Shown here piece by piece: positions 35,794-44,861 of a DNA stretch of 64,000 bases. The translations under genes were made by a program, and so were the position numbers. Under the pieces are notes generated by a model that was given only the letters and a program-made list of their open reading frames with translations, did not search any database and was not told the DNA's origin. Numbering within the stretch: position 1 is the first letter of the stretch; the number at the start of each line of letters is the position of its first letter. The DNA comes from Helicobacter canis (GTDB taxonomy: Bacteria > Campylobacterota > Campylobacteria > Campylobacterales > Helicobacteraceae), in NCBI RefSeq assembly GCF_900451095.1, contig NZ_UGHV01000001.1, positions 310,001 through 374,000 on the forward strand, in the 5' to 3' direction.

Positions 35794-36537
35794 TTACATA
35801 TATAAGCCACCATTGACTTTCAACACTTCCCCTGTGATATAGCTCGCACCATCACTTAGCAGAAACGCCACTGCCTGCGCGACTTCGGCACTCTGCCCCA
35901 AACGCCCTAGCGGGATAGTCTTTTGATACTGCTCTTTTATCTCATCGCTAAGGGCTTCTGTCATATCCGTCTGGATAAAGCCCGGTGTAATGCAATTAAA
36001 GCGCACATTGCGTGAAGCCCCCTCGTAGGCAAAGCTCTTGCTCATAGCGATCACCCCACCCTTGCTCGCAGCATAGTTTGTCTGCCCAAGGTTCCCTCGC
36101 TCACCCACGATAGAAGCGATATTGACCACTGCGCCAAATCTCTGCTTGCTCATAAGCTTTAGCCCCTCTCGGCAGCCGATAAAGCAGGAAAGCAAATTTG
36201 CTTCAAGCACCTTTGTAAAATCCTCTGTCTTCATACGCAAAGCAAGCTTATCGTTGGTGATACCAGCATTATTGACGATATAGCTTAGCTCGCCATCGCT
36301 TTGCACGATAGCTTGCAAACCTTGGATAAAGGCTTCTTCATTTGTTACATCAAACTCCACGACCGCTGCCTTGCCGCCACTGGATTCTATCTCGGCTTTG
36401 AGCGCATCAGCGACCTCTGGCTTTGAGCGATAGTTGATCCATACTTTTAGCCCATAGCCTGCTAGCACTCTAGCGATCTCTGCGCCAATACCCCTTGACG
36501 CGCCTGTAATAAGCACATTTTTGCCACTAAACTTCAT
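35794..36537 (-). CDS. fabG: 3-oxoacyl-ACP reductase FabG
   Basis: A short-chain dehydrogenase reducing 3-oxoacyl-ACP with NADPH. The Rossmann motif is [13 protein letters not shown], followed by NNAGIT, the catalytic Ser in [16 protein letters not shown], and Tyr/Lys in [14 protein letters not shown], and by [16 protein letters not shown] and [15 protein letters not shown] at the end. 247 residues, normal. First gene of the fabG-acpP-fabF-accA run. Confidence 0.95.
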   Translation of the reverse strand: MKFSGKNVLITGASRGIGAEIARVLAGYGLKVWINYRSKPEVADALKAEIESSGGKAAVVEFDVTNEEAFIQGLQAIVQSDGELSYIVNNAGITNDKLALRMKTEDFTKVLEANLLSCFIGCREGLKLMSKQRFGAVVNIASIVGERGNLGQTNYAASKGGVIAMSKSFAYEGASRNVRFNCITPGFIQTDMTEALSDEIKEQYQKTIPLGRLGQSAEVAQAVAFLLSDGASYITGEVLKVNGGLYM

Positions 36538-36600
36538 ACAATGCTCCTAAGATGAAAATAAAAGCAAATACTAGCAAAAGTTTGTAACGCACTTGCGCGG

Positions 36601-37584
36601 CTATCTACTTGCATTAGATTCTACAAGCTCTATGCCTACTTGTGGGGTTAGTGTGATGAGCTTTTGTGCAAGCAGATCGCTCAATGCACGCTTTAAAGCC
36701 TTTTTACTCATACCAAGCAAAGCAAAAATGGATTCTGGGCTAGAGTCATAATGCACCGCCAGCTTGCCGCCATTATCGCGCAAGGCTTGGAGTAGTTTAG
36801 CAGCACTCTCATCAGCGTGCTGCCGCTTATGTAGCACAAGATCAAGCTTGCCATCGCTGCGGACATTGTGGATAAAAGCAACTCCCTTAGTCCCAAGCCC
36901 TAGCCCCATAGCCGCTAAAGTGGATTCTAGGCTTTTTTGTTTATCGCGCACACTTTGGGGCAGATATACCAGCCCATAGTAGCAGGGATCCACCACCACA
37001 CTCACACCTAGATCGCTTACAGAAAAAGGCAATATAGAGACCTTTTTGCCCCGCACATAGCCCCTAGCGCGATAGGGCAGGAGATGGGATTGTATGTCCT
37101 TTTTAGCGATGAGTCGGCGCGATTTATCCAGCGTGATATACACTGCCACGCTAGAATCCAGCGCATAATTTGCAGGGGTTTTGCTTGGCATAAAGATGTC
37201 TTTATCAAGCCCCAAATCCAAAAACACGCCATTGCCCGCATAGCTCACCACACGCAAAAACGCCACTTCACCGCATTGGGCTAGGGGGACTTGTGTCGTA
37301 GCCACAGGACGATCAAGCGAATCAGTATAGACAAAGACTTGCACCATATCGCCGATTTGTGCTTGCGCGGGGCAGAATTTCTTAGGCAGCAGGACTTCAT
37401 AGAGTGCGTGGGGCAGCGGACTAGAATCCACTTTTTGCAATGCTTGCGTATTACTAGAATCCACTTTGAGATACGCGCCGTGTGGGCTTAGGCGTGCTAT
37501 GCGTAGGCGATTTATCCGCCCTATGTGTATGCCTATCTGTGGCGTATGGGGCTTTTTTGTAAGTGTTTTGGGCGTGTGTGGCAT
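36601..37584 (-). CDS. CvfB-like S1-domain RNA-binding protein
   Basis: A 327-residue protein with tandem S1-like beta barrels (IGIHIGRINRLRIARLSPHGAYL; GEVAFLRVVSYAGNGVFLDLGLDKDIFMPSK; VSDLGVSVVVDPCYYGLVYLP) and a C-terminal winged-helix-like segment (ESIFALLGMSKKALKRALSDLLAQKLI). This arrangement is that of CvfB/YitL, RNA-binding regulators of virulence genes in Gram-positives. The first barrel contains KVDSSNTQALQKVDSS, two dispersed repeat arms read in frame. The start overlaps the stop of the upstream YqeY gene. Confidence 0.72.
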   Translation of the reverse strand: MPHTPKTLTKKPHTPQIGIHIGRINRLRIARLSPHGAYLKVDSSNTQALQKVDSSPLPHALYEVLLPKKFCPAQAQIGDMVQVFVYTDSLDRPVATTQVPLAQCGEVAFLRVVSYAGNGVFLDLGLDKDIFMPSKTPANYALDSSVAVYITLDKSRRLIAKKDIQSHLLPYRARGYVRGKKVSILPFSVSDLGVSVVVDPCYYGLVYLPQSVRDKQKSLESTLAAMGLGLGTKGVAFIHNVRSDGKLDLVLHKRQHADESAAKLLQALRDNGGKLAVHYDSSPESIFALLGMSKKALKRALSDLLAQKLITLTPQVGIELVESNASR

Positions 37585-38024
37585 TATTGTAGCAAGGATT
37601 TTGCCATTGTGGAGATCCTGCGCCCATCGGCGACATCGCTTAGGCTTTTGGCTTCTTGCATTACCTTGCCTAAATCTTTTAGCCCACTAGCTTGTGTGCG
37701 TGCGATAATCTCTTCTAGCCTTTGGCGCAATTGCTCATCGCTAAGCTGGGTAGGCAAATAGCGCAAAATCACTTGCATTTCTTTGCTCTCTTGCTCATAT
37801 AGATCCGCTCGCCCTGCCTGCTTATAGGCTTGTGCCGCGTCCTCTCGCTGCTTATACGCGCTTTTTAAAATCTTTAGCACAGCATTATCATCAAGGCTGG
37901 ATCGCGTATCGACCTCAACTTGCTTGATCGCAGCATTAAGCAGCCTCACACAATCGCGCAAAAATGTATCCCCACTTTTCATCGCTTCTTTTAAATCCGC
38001 TTGTAATCGCTCTTTGATACTCAT
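37584..38024 (-). CDS. GatB/YqeY-domain protein
   Basis: A 146-residue helical protein with MSIKERLQADLKEAMKSGD, LRLLNAAIKQVEVD, EDAAQAYKQAGRADLYEQESKE and LPTQLSDEQLRQRLEEII, the YqeY/Aim41 pattern related to the tail domain of GatB. It may aid tRNA-dependent amidation; this is unproven. ATG 38024 has AAGGAG at 5 nt. Cotranscribed with the S1-domain gene. Confidence 0.88.
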   Translation of the reverse strand: MSIKERLQADLKEAMKSGDTFLRDCVRLLNAAIKQVEVDTRSSLDDNAVLKILKSAYKQREDAAQAYKQAGRADLYEQESKEMQVILRYLPTQLSDEQLRQRLEEIIARTQASGLKDLGKVMQEAKSLSDVADGRRISTMAKSLLQ

Positions 38025-38143
38025 CATAGCTCCTTAAATATTGGCACTTAGGAAATGTGCAGACTAGGCACAAAGCGTGCCAAATTGCGCGTGAAGTATA
38101 GCAGAATCTAGCCAAACTGGATTCTAGGAACTACAAAAATGTA

Positions 38144-38162
38144 TAAACACAATATGTGTTTA
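38144..38162. promoter_or_regulatory. Palindromic operator 1 upstream of the monooxygenase operon
   Basis: TAAACACA-ATA-TGTGTTTA: a perfect 8+8 dyad. A nearly identical dyad follows 54 bp downstream (centre to centre). Likely binding site of a dimeric TetR- or MarR-like repressor; no regulator gene is adjacent. Confidence 0.75.
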
Positions 38163-38198
38163 ATCGTAACATTCTGCAAAAAATCCTACAAAATTATC

Positions 38199-38215
38199 AA
38201 ACACATATTGTGTTT
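38199..38215. promoter_or_regulatory. Palindromic operator 2 upstream of the monooxygenase operon
   Basis: AAACACA-TAT-TGTGTTT: a perfect 7+7 dyad with the same half-site as operator 1 (AAACACA). It lies 51 nt before the ATG, next to the AT-rich TTTATATAAAATTTAGC, so it may cover the promoter. Confidence 0.75.
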
Positions 38216-38266
38216 ATATAAAATTTAGCATATTATACCCCCAAGCAAATAACTTAAGGAGATCCT

Positions 38267-39718
38267 ATGGGCAAACCACATAAACACATTAGCTTTAATG
38301 CCTTTGAGATGAATTGTATCTCTCATTTAAGTCCGGGGCTGTGGCGGTATCCAAACGATCAAGCCCTAAAATATAAAGACATTGAATACTGGCAAAATAT
38401 CGCACAAATCGCTGAAAAAGGGCTGTTTGATGCGGTGTTTATCGCTGATGTGCTGGGCGTGTATGATATTTATGGGGGCAATGATTGTGGGGCGTTAAAG
38501 ACTGCCCTGCAAGTGCCTGTCAATGACCCCACACAACTTGCTGTGATTGGTGCGGCGGTTACCAAGCACATAGGCTTTGGGGTAACTGCTGGTGTGCCTT
38601 TTGAGCATCCCTATCCCTTTGCTAGACGCCTTAGCACACTAGATCATCTCACAAAGGGCAGGATTGGCTGGAATATCGTTACAGGCTATCTACCAAGTGC
38701 TAATAAAAATATGGGCTCAAGTGAGCTGCCGCACAATGAACGCTATGATTTGGCTGAAGAGTATATGGAGGTGATTTATAAGCTGCTAGAGGGGAGCTGG
38801 GAAGACTCTGCGGTGATTTTAGATAGGGAGAGTGGGGACTTTGCTGACCCAAACAAGATTCATCACATAGGTCATCACGGCAAATACTTTGATGTCCCGG
38901 GTATTCATCTCTGTGAGCCAAGTATCCAAAGAACCCCTGTGCTATTCCAAGCGGGGAATTCTACGCGTGGCAGGCAGTTTGCCGCTACACACGCAGAAGC
39001 CATTTTCATCGCCCCACCCACAAAGGAATACGCTAAAATCGCCGTGAAACAAGTGCGAGATGCGCTGATTCAGGCAGGACGCGATCCATATAGTGCCAGA
39101 ATCTACATTCTAGCTACCATCATCACCGATGAAAATGAGAATCTAGCACAGGCAAAATATAACGATTTATTATCTTACTCTAGCAAGGAAGGCTCTTTAG
39201 TGATAAATTCCGGGTGGCTCGGCGTGGATTTAAGCCGCTACGACTTAGAAGATCCATTAAGCAATATCAAGTCAAACGCCATAGTCGCACAAGTAGAAGC
39301 CCTGAGTAATTCCACAACAGAATCTGGCAAAGAGTGGAGACTAAAAGACTTACTCAAACTCACAGGGCTAGGCTGTCAAGGACCAAAGTTTGTAGGCTCA
39401 CCTACGCAAGTCTGCGACACTTTACAAGAAGTGATTGCATATAGCGATGCTGATGGCTTTAATCTAGCCTATGCGACAACGCCCGGGAGCTTTGAAGATG
39501 TCGTGCGATTTATCGTGCCAGAGCTTCAAAATCGCGGTGTGTATAAGAGGGAATACACACAAGGCTCACTGCGGCATAAGCTCTTTGGCAAGGGTGATAG
39601 GCTAGATTCTAGTCATATCGCTTCGCGTTATCGTGTAGGCGGAGCTAAAAGCACGATTAACGACTACGCTGGGACAGGGCGATTTAAACACAATAAGGAG
39701 CAAGACTATGTTATATGA
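38267..39718 (+). CDS. NtaA/SnaA/DszA-family FMN-dependent monooxygenase
   Basis: A 483-residue luciferase-like TIM-barrel enzyme of the NtaA/DszA type. Motifs: ISFNAFEMNCISHLSPGLWRYP, FDAVFIADVLGVYD, PFARRLSTLDHLTKGRIGWNIVTGYL, HGKYFDVPGIHLCEPSIQRTPVLFQAGNS and RGRQFAATHAEAIFI. Such enzymes use FMNH2 supplied by a separate reductase to oxidise sulfur, nitrogen or carbon centres. First gene of a three-gene operon, overlapping the ATP-grasp gene by 11 nt. AAGGAG precedes the ATG. Substrate unknown; a flavin reductase-like gene at 56.6 kb could serve it. Confidence 0.85.
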   Translation: MGKPHKHISFNAFEMNCISHLSPGLWRYPNDQALKYKDIEYWQNIAQIAEKGLFDAVFIADVLGVYDIYGGNDCGALKTALQVPVNDPTQLAVIGAAVTKHIGFGVTAGVPFEHPYPFARRLSTLDHLTKGRIGWNIVTGYLPSANKNMGSSELPHNERYDLAEEYMEVIYKLLEGSWEDSAVILDRESGDFADPNKIHHIGHHGKYFDVPGIHLCEPSIQRTPVLFQAGNSTRGRQFAATHAEAIFIAPPTKEYAKIAVKQVRDALIQAGRDPYSARIYILATIITDENENLAQAKYNDLLSYSSKEGSLVINSGWLGVDLSRYDLEDPLSNIKSNAIVAQVEALSNSTTESGKEWRLKDLLKLTGLGCQGPKFVGSPTQVCDTLQEVIAYSDADGFNLAYATTPGSFEDVVRFIVPELQNRGVYKREYTQGSLRHKLFGKGDRLDSSHIASRYRVGGAKSTINDYAGTGRFKHNKEQDYVI

Positions 39719-40817
39719 TTCACTGCCACAAGGCATTTACATAATCCACGAGAATCCTGAGTGGATACCGCCTTTTAAAGAGGCATTTGATAGGGCTGGG
39801 GTTAGATTTAGTGAAATCCTTTTGACGCAAGGGGGGATTACTCTAGATTCTATCCCACCGCAAGGGGTGTTTTGGAGTAGGCTTAGTGCCTCAAGTCATA
39901 CGCGTGATAATGCCTTTTCTAAGGAGTATGGTCGTGCGTTGTTAGCGTGGCTAGAATCCTATGGGAGAAAAGTGATAAATGGTAGCTCCGTGCTAGAGCT
40001 TGAAGTCAGCAAAGTTAAACAAGCCTTGCTTTTAGAATCTTTTTTTAAAGCGGGGGGATATGGCTTTAAAACGCCACAAACACTTGCGGTATTTGGCAAG
40101 GAAAGCTTACTAGATTCAGCAAGTAGCTTTGCTAAAAAGCTAGGCAATAAGCCCTTTATCACAAAGCACAATCAAGGGGGCAAGGGCTTGGGGGTGCGGC
40201 TTTTTGAAAATGTGAGAGAGTTTAGGGACTATGTGGAATCAGCTGAGTTTTCGCTACCCATTGATGGCATTACGCTCTTGCAAGAGTATGTAGAATCTAG
40301 GGAAGCCTTTATCACGCGATGTGAGTTTATCGGCGGGAAGTTTCACTATGCAGTGCGAGTGGATACAAGCAATGGGGCGTTTGAGCTATGCCCTGCTGAT
40401 GCGTGTCAAATAGATTCTTTAGATTCCAAAGTGGATTTTAGTGGGGTGGATTTTAGTGGGGATTCTAAGTCGGCGGATTCTAAAGTGGATTCTAGCAAGG
40501 CGGCAAAATCTACAAGTCGTCCAACACTAGCTGGAGCAGCGTGTGAAGTGGGAGCTGGGGATAAATTTAGTTTGCGTAAAGAGATAGATTTGACAAGTCC
40601 TATCGTGCGGTGTTTGGAGCAGTTTTTAGCACTGCATAATATCGCTGTGGCGGGGATTGAGTTTATTGAGAGTGTGAGTGGGGATATTGTGGTCTATGAT
40701 ATAAACACAAATACAAACTATAACTCTACACTAGAATCTAAGATTAGAGAGAATGGCGGGGTGGCAGCGGCGGATAGGCTTGTTGGCTTTTTAAAAGAGC
40801 AGTTTGACAAACAATAA
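39708..40817 (+). CDS. ATP-grasp ligase (RimK-like) between two monooxygenases
   Basis: A 369-residue ATP-grasp enzyme: KQALLLESFFKAGGYGFKTPQTL (central domain), KPFITKHNQGGKGLGVRLF (ATP-binding loop), LLQEYVESREAFITRCEFIGGKFHYAVRV, and the metal-binding end GIEFIESVSGDIVVYDINTNTNYN. Family members join a carboxylate to an amine or thiol through an acyl phosphate. Residues around 225-280 (KVDFSGVDFSGDSKSADSKVDSS) are repeat-derived. It overlaps the first gene (AAGGAG present) and ends 10 nt before the third, so the three are translated together. No substrate can be named. Confidence 0.8.
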   Translation: MLYDSLPQGIYIIHENPEWIPPFKEAFDRAGVRFSEILLTQGGITLDSIPPQGVFWSRLSASSHTRDNAFSKEYGRALLAWLESYGRKVINGSSVLELEVSKVKQALLLESFFKAGGYGFKTPQTLAVFGKESLLDSASSFAKKLGNKPFITKHNQGGKGLGVRLFENVREFRDYVESAEFSLPIDGITLLQEYVESREAFITRCEFIGGKFHYAVRVDTSNGAFELCPADACQIDSLDSKVDFSGVDFSGDSKSADSKVDSSKAAKSTSRPTLAGAACEVGAGDKFSLRKEIDLTSPIVRCLEQFLALHNIAVAGIEFIESVSGDIVVYDINTNTNYNSTLESKIRENGGVAAADRLVGFLKEQFDKQ

Positions 40818-40827
40818 AGGAGCAAAA

Positions 40828-41847
40828 ATGAAATTTGGATATTGGAGTCCGGTGTTTGGAAGTTGGCTTAGGAATGTAGATGATGATAGCACGGAGTGTT
40901 CTTGGGAGTATATCCGCGATTTAGCCATAAAAGCAGAGAATCTAGGCTATACACTCACCCTTGTGCCAGAGCTGTATTTAAATGATATTAAAGGCGAGAG
41001 AGCACCTGCCCTTGATGCGTGGGCTATCGCTAATGGCTTGGCAGCGGTTACCAAAAAGATTGAGATTCTAGCGGCTTTGCGTCCGCAGTATCATCAAGTC
41101 GCACTCACAGCAAAGCAGATTGCTACCATTTCACAAATTTGTAATGGGCGATTTTCTATCAATATGGTCTCAGCGTGGTGGGAAGAGGAGGCTAGGCAGT
41201 ATGGCATAAACTTTGACGCACACGATGATAGATATACGCTCACACAGGAATACACCGATGTTTTGCGGGGATTTTGGAAGCAAAGTCCATTTCATCACAG
41301 GGGCAAGTATTTTAGCTTTGAAAATTCCTATAATGAGCCTAAACCACCTAAGATTCCGCTTGTATATGCAGGGGGAGAGAGTGAGATAGGCAGGAATGCT
41401 ATCACGCAATTTGCGGATTTTTATCTCTTGCACGGCGGCACACTTGATGAAGCAAGAGTGAAAATCGCGGATATGAAAGAGCGAAAGAAAAAGGCAGGAT
41501 TGCCGCCATTTAAGGGCTTTGGTATGGCGGTGTATATGATTGTCCGTGATAGTGAAGAAGAAGCACAACAAGAGCTACAAAGGATTACTACCATTAAAAA
41601 TTACGCCGATTATGAAAACTCTTATAAGAATTTCACAGGCAATTCACAGCTTGATGTAGAGATTAGTAAGCAAGAATATAGCGTATCTAATCGTGGTTTG
41701 CGTCCCAACCTAATTGGCACACCAGAGAATGTGGCACAAAAGATTAGAGCCTATAAAGAAGCAGGGCTAGATTTACTCATAATCCAATGTGCTAATATGC
41801 AAGAAGAGTTGGAGTATATCGCTAAAAAGGTTATGCCATTGGTGTGA
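40828..41847 (+). CDS. LLM-class flavin-dependent monooxygenase (SsuD/SfnG-like)
   Basis: A 339-residue luciferase-like enzyme: MKFGYWSPVFGSWLRNVDDD, LGYTLTLVPELYLND, LDAWAIANGLAAVTKKIEILAALRP, GRFSINMVSAWWEEEARQYG, HHRGKYFSFENSYNEPKPPKIPLVYAGGES and the end RPNLIGTPENVAQKIRAY. This resembles alkanesulfonate (SsuD) and dimethylsulfone (SfnG) monooxygenases, which release sulfite or sulfinate using FMNH2 and O2. ATG 40828 has AAAGGAG upstream. Third gene of the operon. Organosulfur use is possible but is inferred from family only. Confidence 0.84.
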   Translation: MKFGYWSPVFGSWLRNVDDDSTECSWEYIRDLAIKAENLGYTLTLVPELYLNDIKGERAPALDAWAIANGLAAVTKKIEILAALRPQYHQVALTAKQIATISQICNGRFSINMVSAWWEEEARQYGINFDAHDDRYTLTQEYTDVLRGFWKQSPFHHRGKYFSFENSYNEPKPPKIPLVYAGGESEIGRNAITQFADFYLLHGGTLDEARVKIADMKERKKKAGLPPFKGFGMAVYMIVRDSEEEAQQELQRITTIKNYADYENSYKNFTGNSQLDVEISKQEYSVSNRGLRPNLIGTPENVAQKIRAYKEAGLDLLIIQCANMQEELEYIAKKVMPLV

Positions 41848-41928
41848 GAGCAATATCGTTTAATGCGTGAAAATAGCTTGTATTTGTAGTCAATAGATTG
41901 CAATAAGACTAGAATCCAGCAAGCTTTG

Positions 41929-42990
41929 CTACTTTATCTCACAGATAAATACGCATTCTTTATGCTCTTTGAAGCTTGTTTGTCTATCTGTTTTGCCGCT
42001 ACTAAAGGGCGTATGTGGAAATGTGAAAAGCGTTGTTTTACCGCTAGATTCTAAGATATTTTGCAAGGCTTGTAGGGAAATTCTCGTATTACTTCTTGCA
42101 TTTGCTGTGGTGGTGTTGTTATAAGTTACTACCAAGATTCTAGCGATTTTACTAAGATTTGTAACTAAATCTTTGAACGCCTCTTCTGCCCTAGCCGTGC
42201 AATATAGGCTTAAATTTTCTGGCTTTGGTTTTAGGGCTATGCCATAGAGTTTTGGGCTATGATTTTTAGCTAGTGTTTCAAGGAAATGGTAGAATCTGCT
42301 GTATTGCCTAGAGTTATAAGGCGGATCAATAAAGGCAATATCAAGCTTTATATTTTGTGTGTGAAGCTTTTTTACAAGGGTATTAGAATCTTGCTGATAA
42401 ATCTCTGTGTGTATATGCGGATTCAAAAAGGGCTTAATAAGTGTAAATTGTAGCCTATCTTGCAAACTCTCTTTTTTACGATAGGCATCATAATGCCCCA
42501 CTGTGTTTGCGACTTTATCCACACTATAAAGCAAGCTTGCAAGTAGGATAAAATATTCTTTTTGATTGATTATTTTTGTGTGTAAAAGTTCTTGTATTTT
42601 CTCTCGTATATATCCCATAAGTTTGCAATCATTATGGCTAAAAAATGTGCCACTAAAATGCAAGGAATAATAATTTTCGCCTAGCATTGCAAAATCTAGC
42701 TCTAAAAATTCCTGCCTTATAGAATCCAACTTTTCTTGGCTAAAAGACTCTTTAGCAAAAAAGCCTTGATATATCACAAAATTTGCATATAAAAAATCAT
42801 TGATATAAAAATGCTTAAATTCTGGCTTTTGCATAAAATAATGGCTCACCACACCTGTCCCAGCAAATACATCAAAAAAGCGTAAATCACTCTTTTTTGT
42901 ATAGTCAAAACAATGTATAAGCGCAGAATCAATATGTTCTAAAAGCTTTGTTTTTGCTCCTGTATATCGGCGATTATGGGGGTTAAACAT
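41929..42990 (-). CDS. DNA N6-adenine methyltransferase of a type II R-M system
   Basis: A D12-class methylase: NRRYTGAKTKLLEHID, the SAM motif FFDVFAGTGVVSHYF, and the catalytic FIDPPYNSRQYSRFYHFLETL (DPPY). The C-terminus RTSFKEHKECVFICEIK is usual for this class. It overlaps the restriction gene by 8 nt. A second, different D12 methylase sits at the other side of the endonuclease, as expected when an asymmetric site needs one methylase per strand. The block is clearly richer in A and T than its neighbours, suggesting acquisition. Confidence 0.85.
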   Translation of the reverse strand: MFNPHNRRYTGAKTKLLEHIDSALIHCFDYTKKSDLRFFDVFAGTGVVSHYFMQKPEFKHFYINDFLYANFVIYQGFFAKESFSQEKLDSIRQEFLELDFAMLGENYYSLHFSGTFFSHNDCKLMGYIREKIQELLHTKIINQKEYFILLASLLYSVDKVANTVGHYDAYRKKESLQDRLQFTLIKPFLNPHIHTEIYQQDSNTLVKKLHTQNIKLDIAFIDPPYNSRQYSRFYHFLETLAKNHSPKLYGIALKPKPENLSLYCTARAEEAFKDLVTNLSKIARILVVTYNNTTTANARSNTRISLQALQNILESSGKTTLFTFPHTPFSSGKTDRQTSFKEHKECVFICEIK

Positions 42991-44851
42991 TATTTGCCTT
43001 TATTTCTAAACTATCAATAAATGGCTTTATCTCATTAAAATACCATTTGCTACCCCAATCATTCTTGCTTGTCAAAAGATTTTTAAACGACTTATAGAGT
43101 GATGTGTATGAAAGATTTGAGTGTAAAATTTTACTTAAATCCTGTGTGCTAAGTGGTAGAATACTCATACCCTTAATATAATTTTCATCATTTTCAAAAT
43201 AGCAATATAAGCGACTTCTAAAGTCATTTAAAACATTTTTATCCAAATAAGGCGCGATGAAAATCGCATAGGATTCTTGCCGCTTATAAGCATCCAATCT
43301 CAAGAGCATATTTCCCAAATGCCTTGAGACACTTTCCATTTCTGCACGGCGTTGATTTGTCTTTTCAGTTAGGGTTACTTCTATCATTAAGGAATGGTTT
43401 GAATAGGTATAAATAAAATCTGCACTACCACCAACTGCGTGGCTTTTAGGCAAAAGATTAGAATCAAGGCTTAAATTAGCTTCTAAAATCCGCTCAATTT
43501 TACACTCATCAACATAGCACCAAACAATAGCAATAATATATTCAAAAATAGTAGGAATGGTCGCTTCTGTGCTAACTAATTGTGCGATTTTTTCATCATT
43601 TTTTCTATCTTCAAAAAGCCCTAAAATATAGGCAATATCATCTTTAGTAAAACGAGTTTGCAAAAGGTTTTGCAAGCGTTGCTTATCCCTTGCTTGCTGA
43701 TAATCTCTTAAATCATTTATTTGAGTGATACCAAGCTCACTTTTACAAAGTGTTAAGAACTCCACATCACTTATCATTTCTTTAAGTAAGTTTTGAGTGA
43801 TTTCTCCATTTTTTATGATATGTAAAATTTCATTATATTTTGAGTGTTTTACAAGAATCTTAAATATAGGATTAAGCGCAACTTTATCGCTTGAAAATTC
43901 AAAGATTCCGCATAGACTTAAATATCTACGATTTAAGTCTAAATAATCATCTAAGTTTGCTTCAATTCTTGCGGTAAAAATAAGTTCAAAAAATCGTTTT
44001 GCAAATACTTTTATATCGCCCTGTATAAAATTTTGTAGTGTTGTAATTTTTTCATTTTTAGTTTTTGCATTATGCAGCAAAAAAGTTAAATATGTTTTTT
44101 TAAAGGCACTTTTATTTAAATTTTTTAACGCTGTTTCAAAAGTAATCTTTGCTTCCCTTAATGGTAAAAATATTTCTTGTAAAGTTTTTATGATTTCTAA
44201 GGCACTTTTTTCTCCTTTAGCAGTCTTAAAATAAAAAGGATTAAAATGATTAGATTTTATATCTTGTATGAAAGATTCTAAATATGTGTAGTCAATCATT
44301 ACACTGCCTAAATTTTTTATAAACTCTTGTGTGCTAGGAAAATTATCAATCAAAGGCAGATATTTAAAATCCTGCAAACACATTTCCCCACCATTAAGTC
44401 TAAACACTTCCAAATATCGCTCAAACAATCCATCTCTTATAGAATCCTTACTAAACCACAAACTTGCTTTTATAAAAAACAAAGACACTAAATCAATTTG
44501 TAAAAACTCATTAGCAATCTTATAGCCCTCATTTTCAATCAATCTTAAAAGTTCTAATCCTTGTTGTGTTAATCTTTTTTCTTTGCGACATATAAGATGA
44601 TAATTTTCTAAAGGGGCAGATTTTACCCGTGCATCTTTTGTGCCTAAAGATTTTGTGCTACTTTTGGATTCTATAAGTTTGTTTGCTTTTAAAAGTTCTA
44701 AATATCGCATTTGCAGATTTGAATTATTTTCCCACACTTCTTTGGAATCTGCATTTTTAAATAAACTATCAAATAGCATAAGTTGTGTTTCAAAATTATA
44801 GAGCAATCTATCCACCCTATTGCTTGTATTACCAAAATAGCTATATTGCAT
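42983..44851 (-). CDS. Probable AlwI-family type II restriction endonuclease
   Basis: A 622-residue protein lying between two adenine methylases. A helical N-terminal region is followed by PTIFEYIIAIVWCYVDE and the nuclease core HAVGGSADFIYTYSNHSLMIEVTLTEKTNQRRAEMESVSRHLGN. D...E-x-T with a following Gln/Arg/Glu helix fits the PD-(D/E)XK arrangement in AlwI-like type IIS enzymes (site GGATC or GAGTC in known members). The specific site cannot be read from sequence. Translationally coupled to the methylase at its 3' end. Confidence 0.72.
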   Translation of the reverse strand: MQYSYFGNTSNRVDRLLYNFETQLMLFDSLFKNADSKEVWENNSNLQMRYLELLKANKLIESKSSTKSLGTKDARVKSAPLENYHLICRKEKRLTQQGLELLRLIENEGYKIANEFLQIDLVSLFFIKASLWFSKDSIRDGLFERYLEVFRLNGGEMCLQDFKYLPLIDNFPSTQEFIKNLGSVMIDYTYLESFIQDIKSNHFNPFYFKTAKGEKSALEIIKTLQEIFLPLREAKITFETALKNLNKSAFKKTYLTFLLHNAKTKNEKITTLQNFIQGDIKVFAKRFFELIFTARIEANLDDYLDLNRRYLSLCGIFEFSSDKVALNPIFKILVKHSKYNEILHIIKNGEITQNLLKEMISDVEFLTLCKSELGITQINDLRDYQQARDKQRLQNLLQTRFTKDDIAYILGLFEDRKNDEKIAQLVSTEATIPTIFEYIIAIVWCYVDECKIERILEANLSLDSNLLPKSHAVGGSADFIYTYSNHSLMIEVTLTEKTNQRRAEMESVSRHLGNMLLRLDAYKRQESYAIFIAPYLDKNVLNDFRSRLYCYFENDENYIKGMSILPLSTQDLSKILHSNLSYTSLYKSFKNLLTSKNDWGSKWYFNEIKPFIDSLEIKANNV

Positions 44852-44861
44852 TCTTTTTCCT

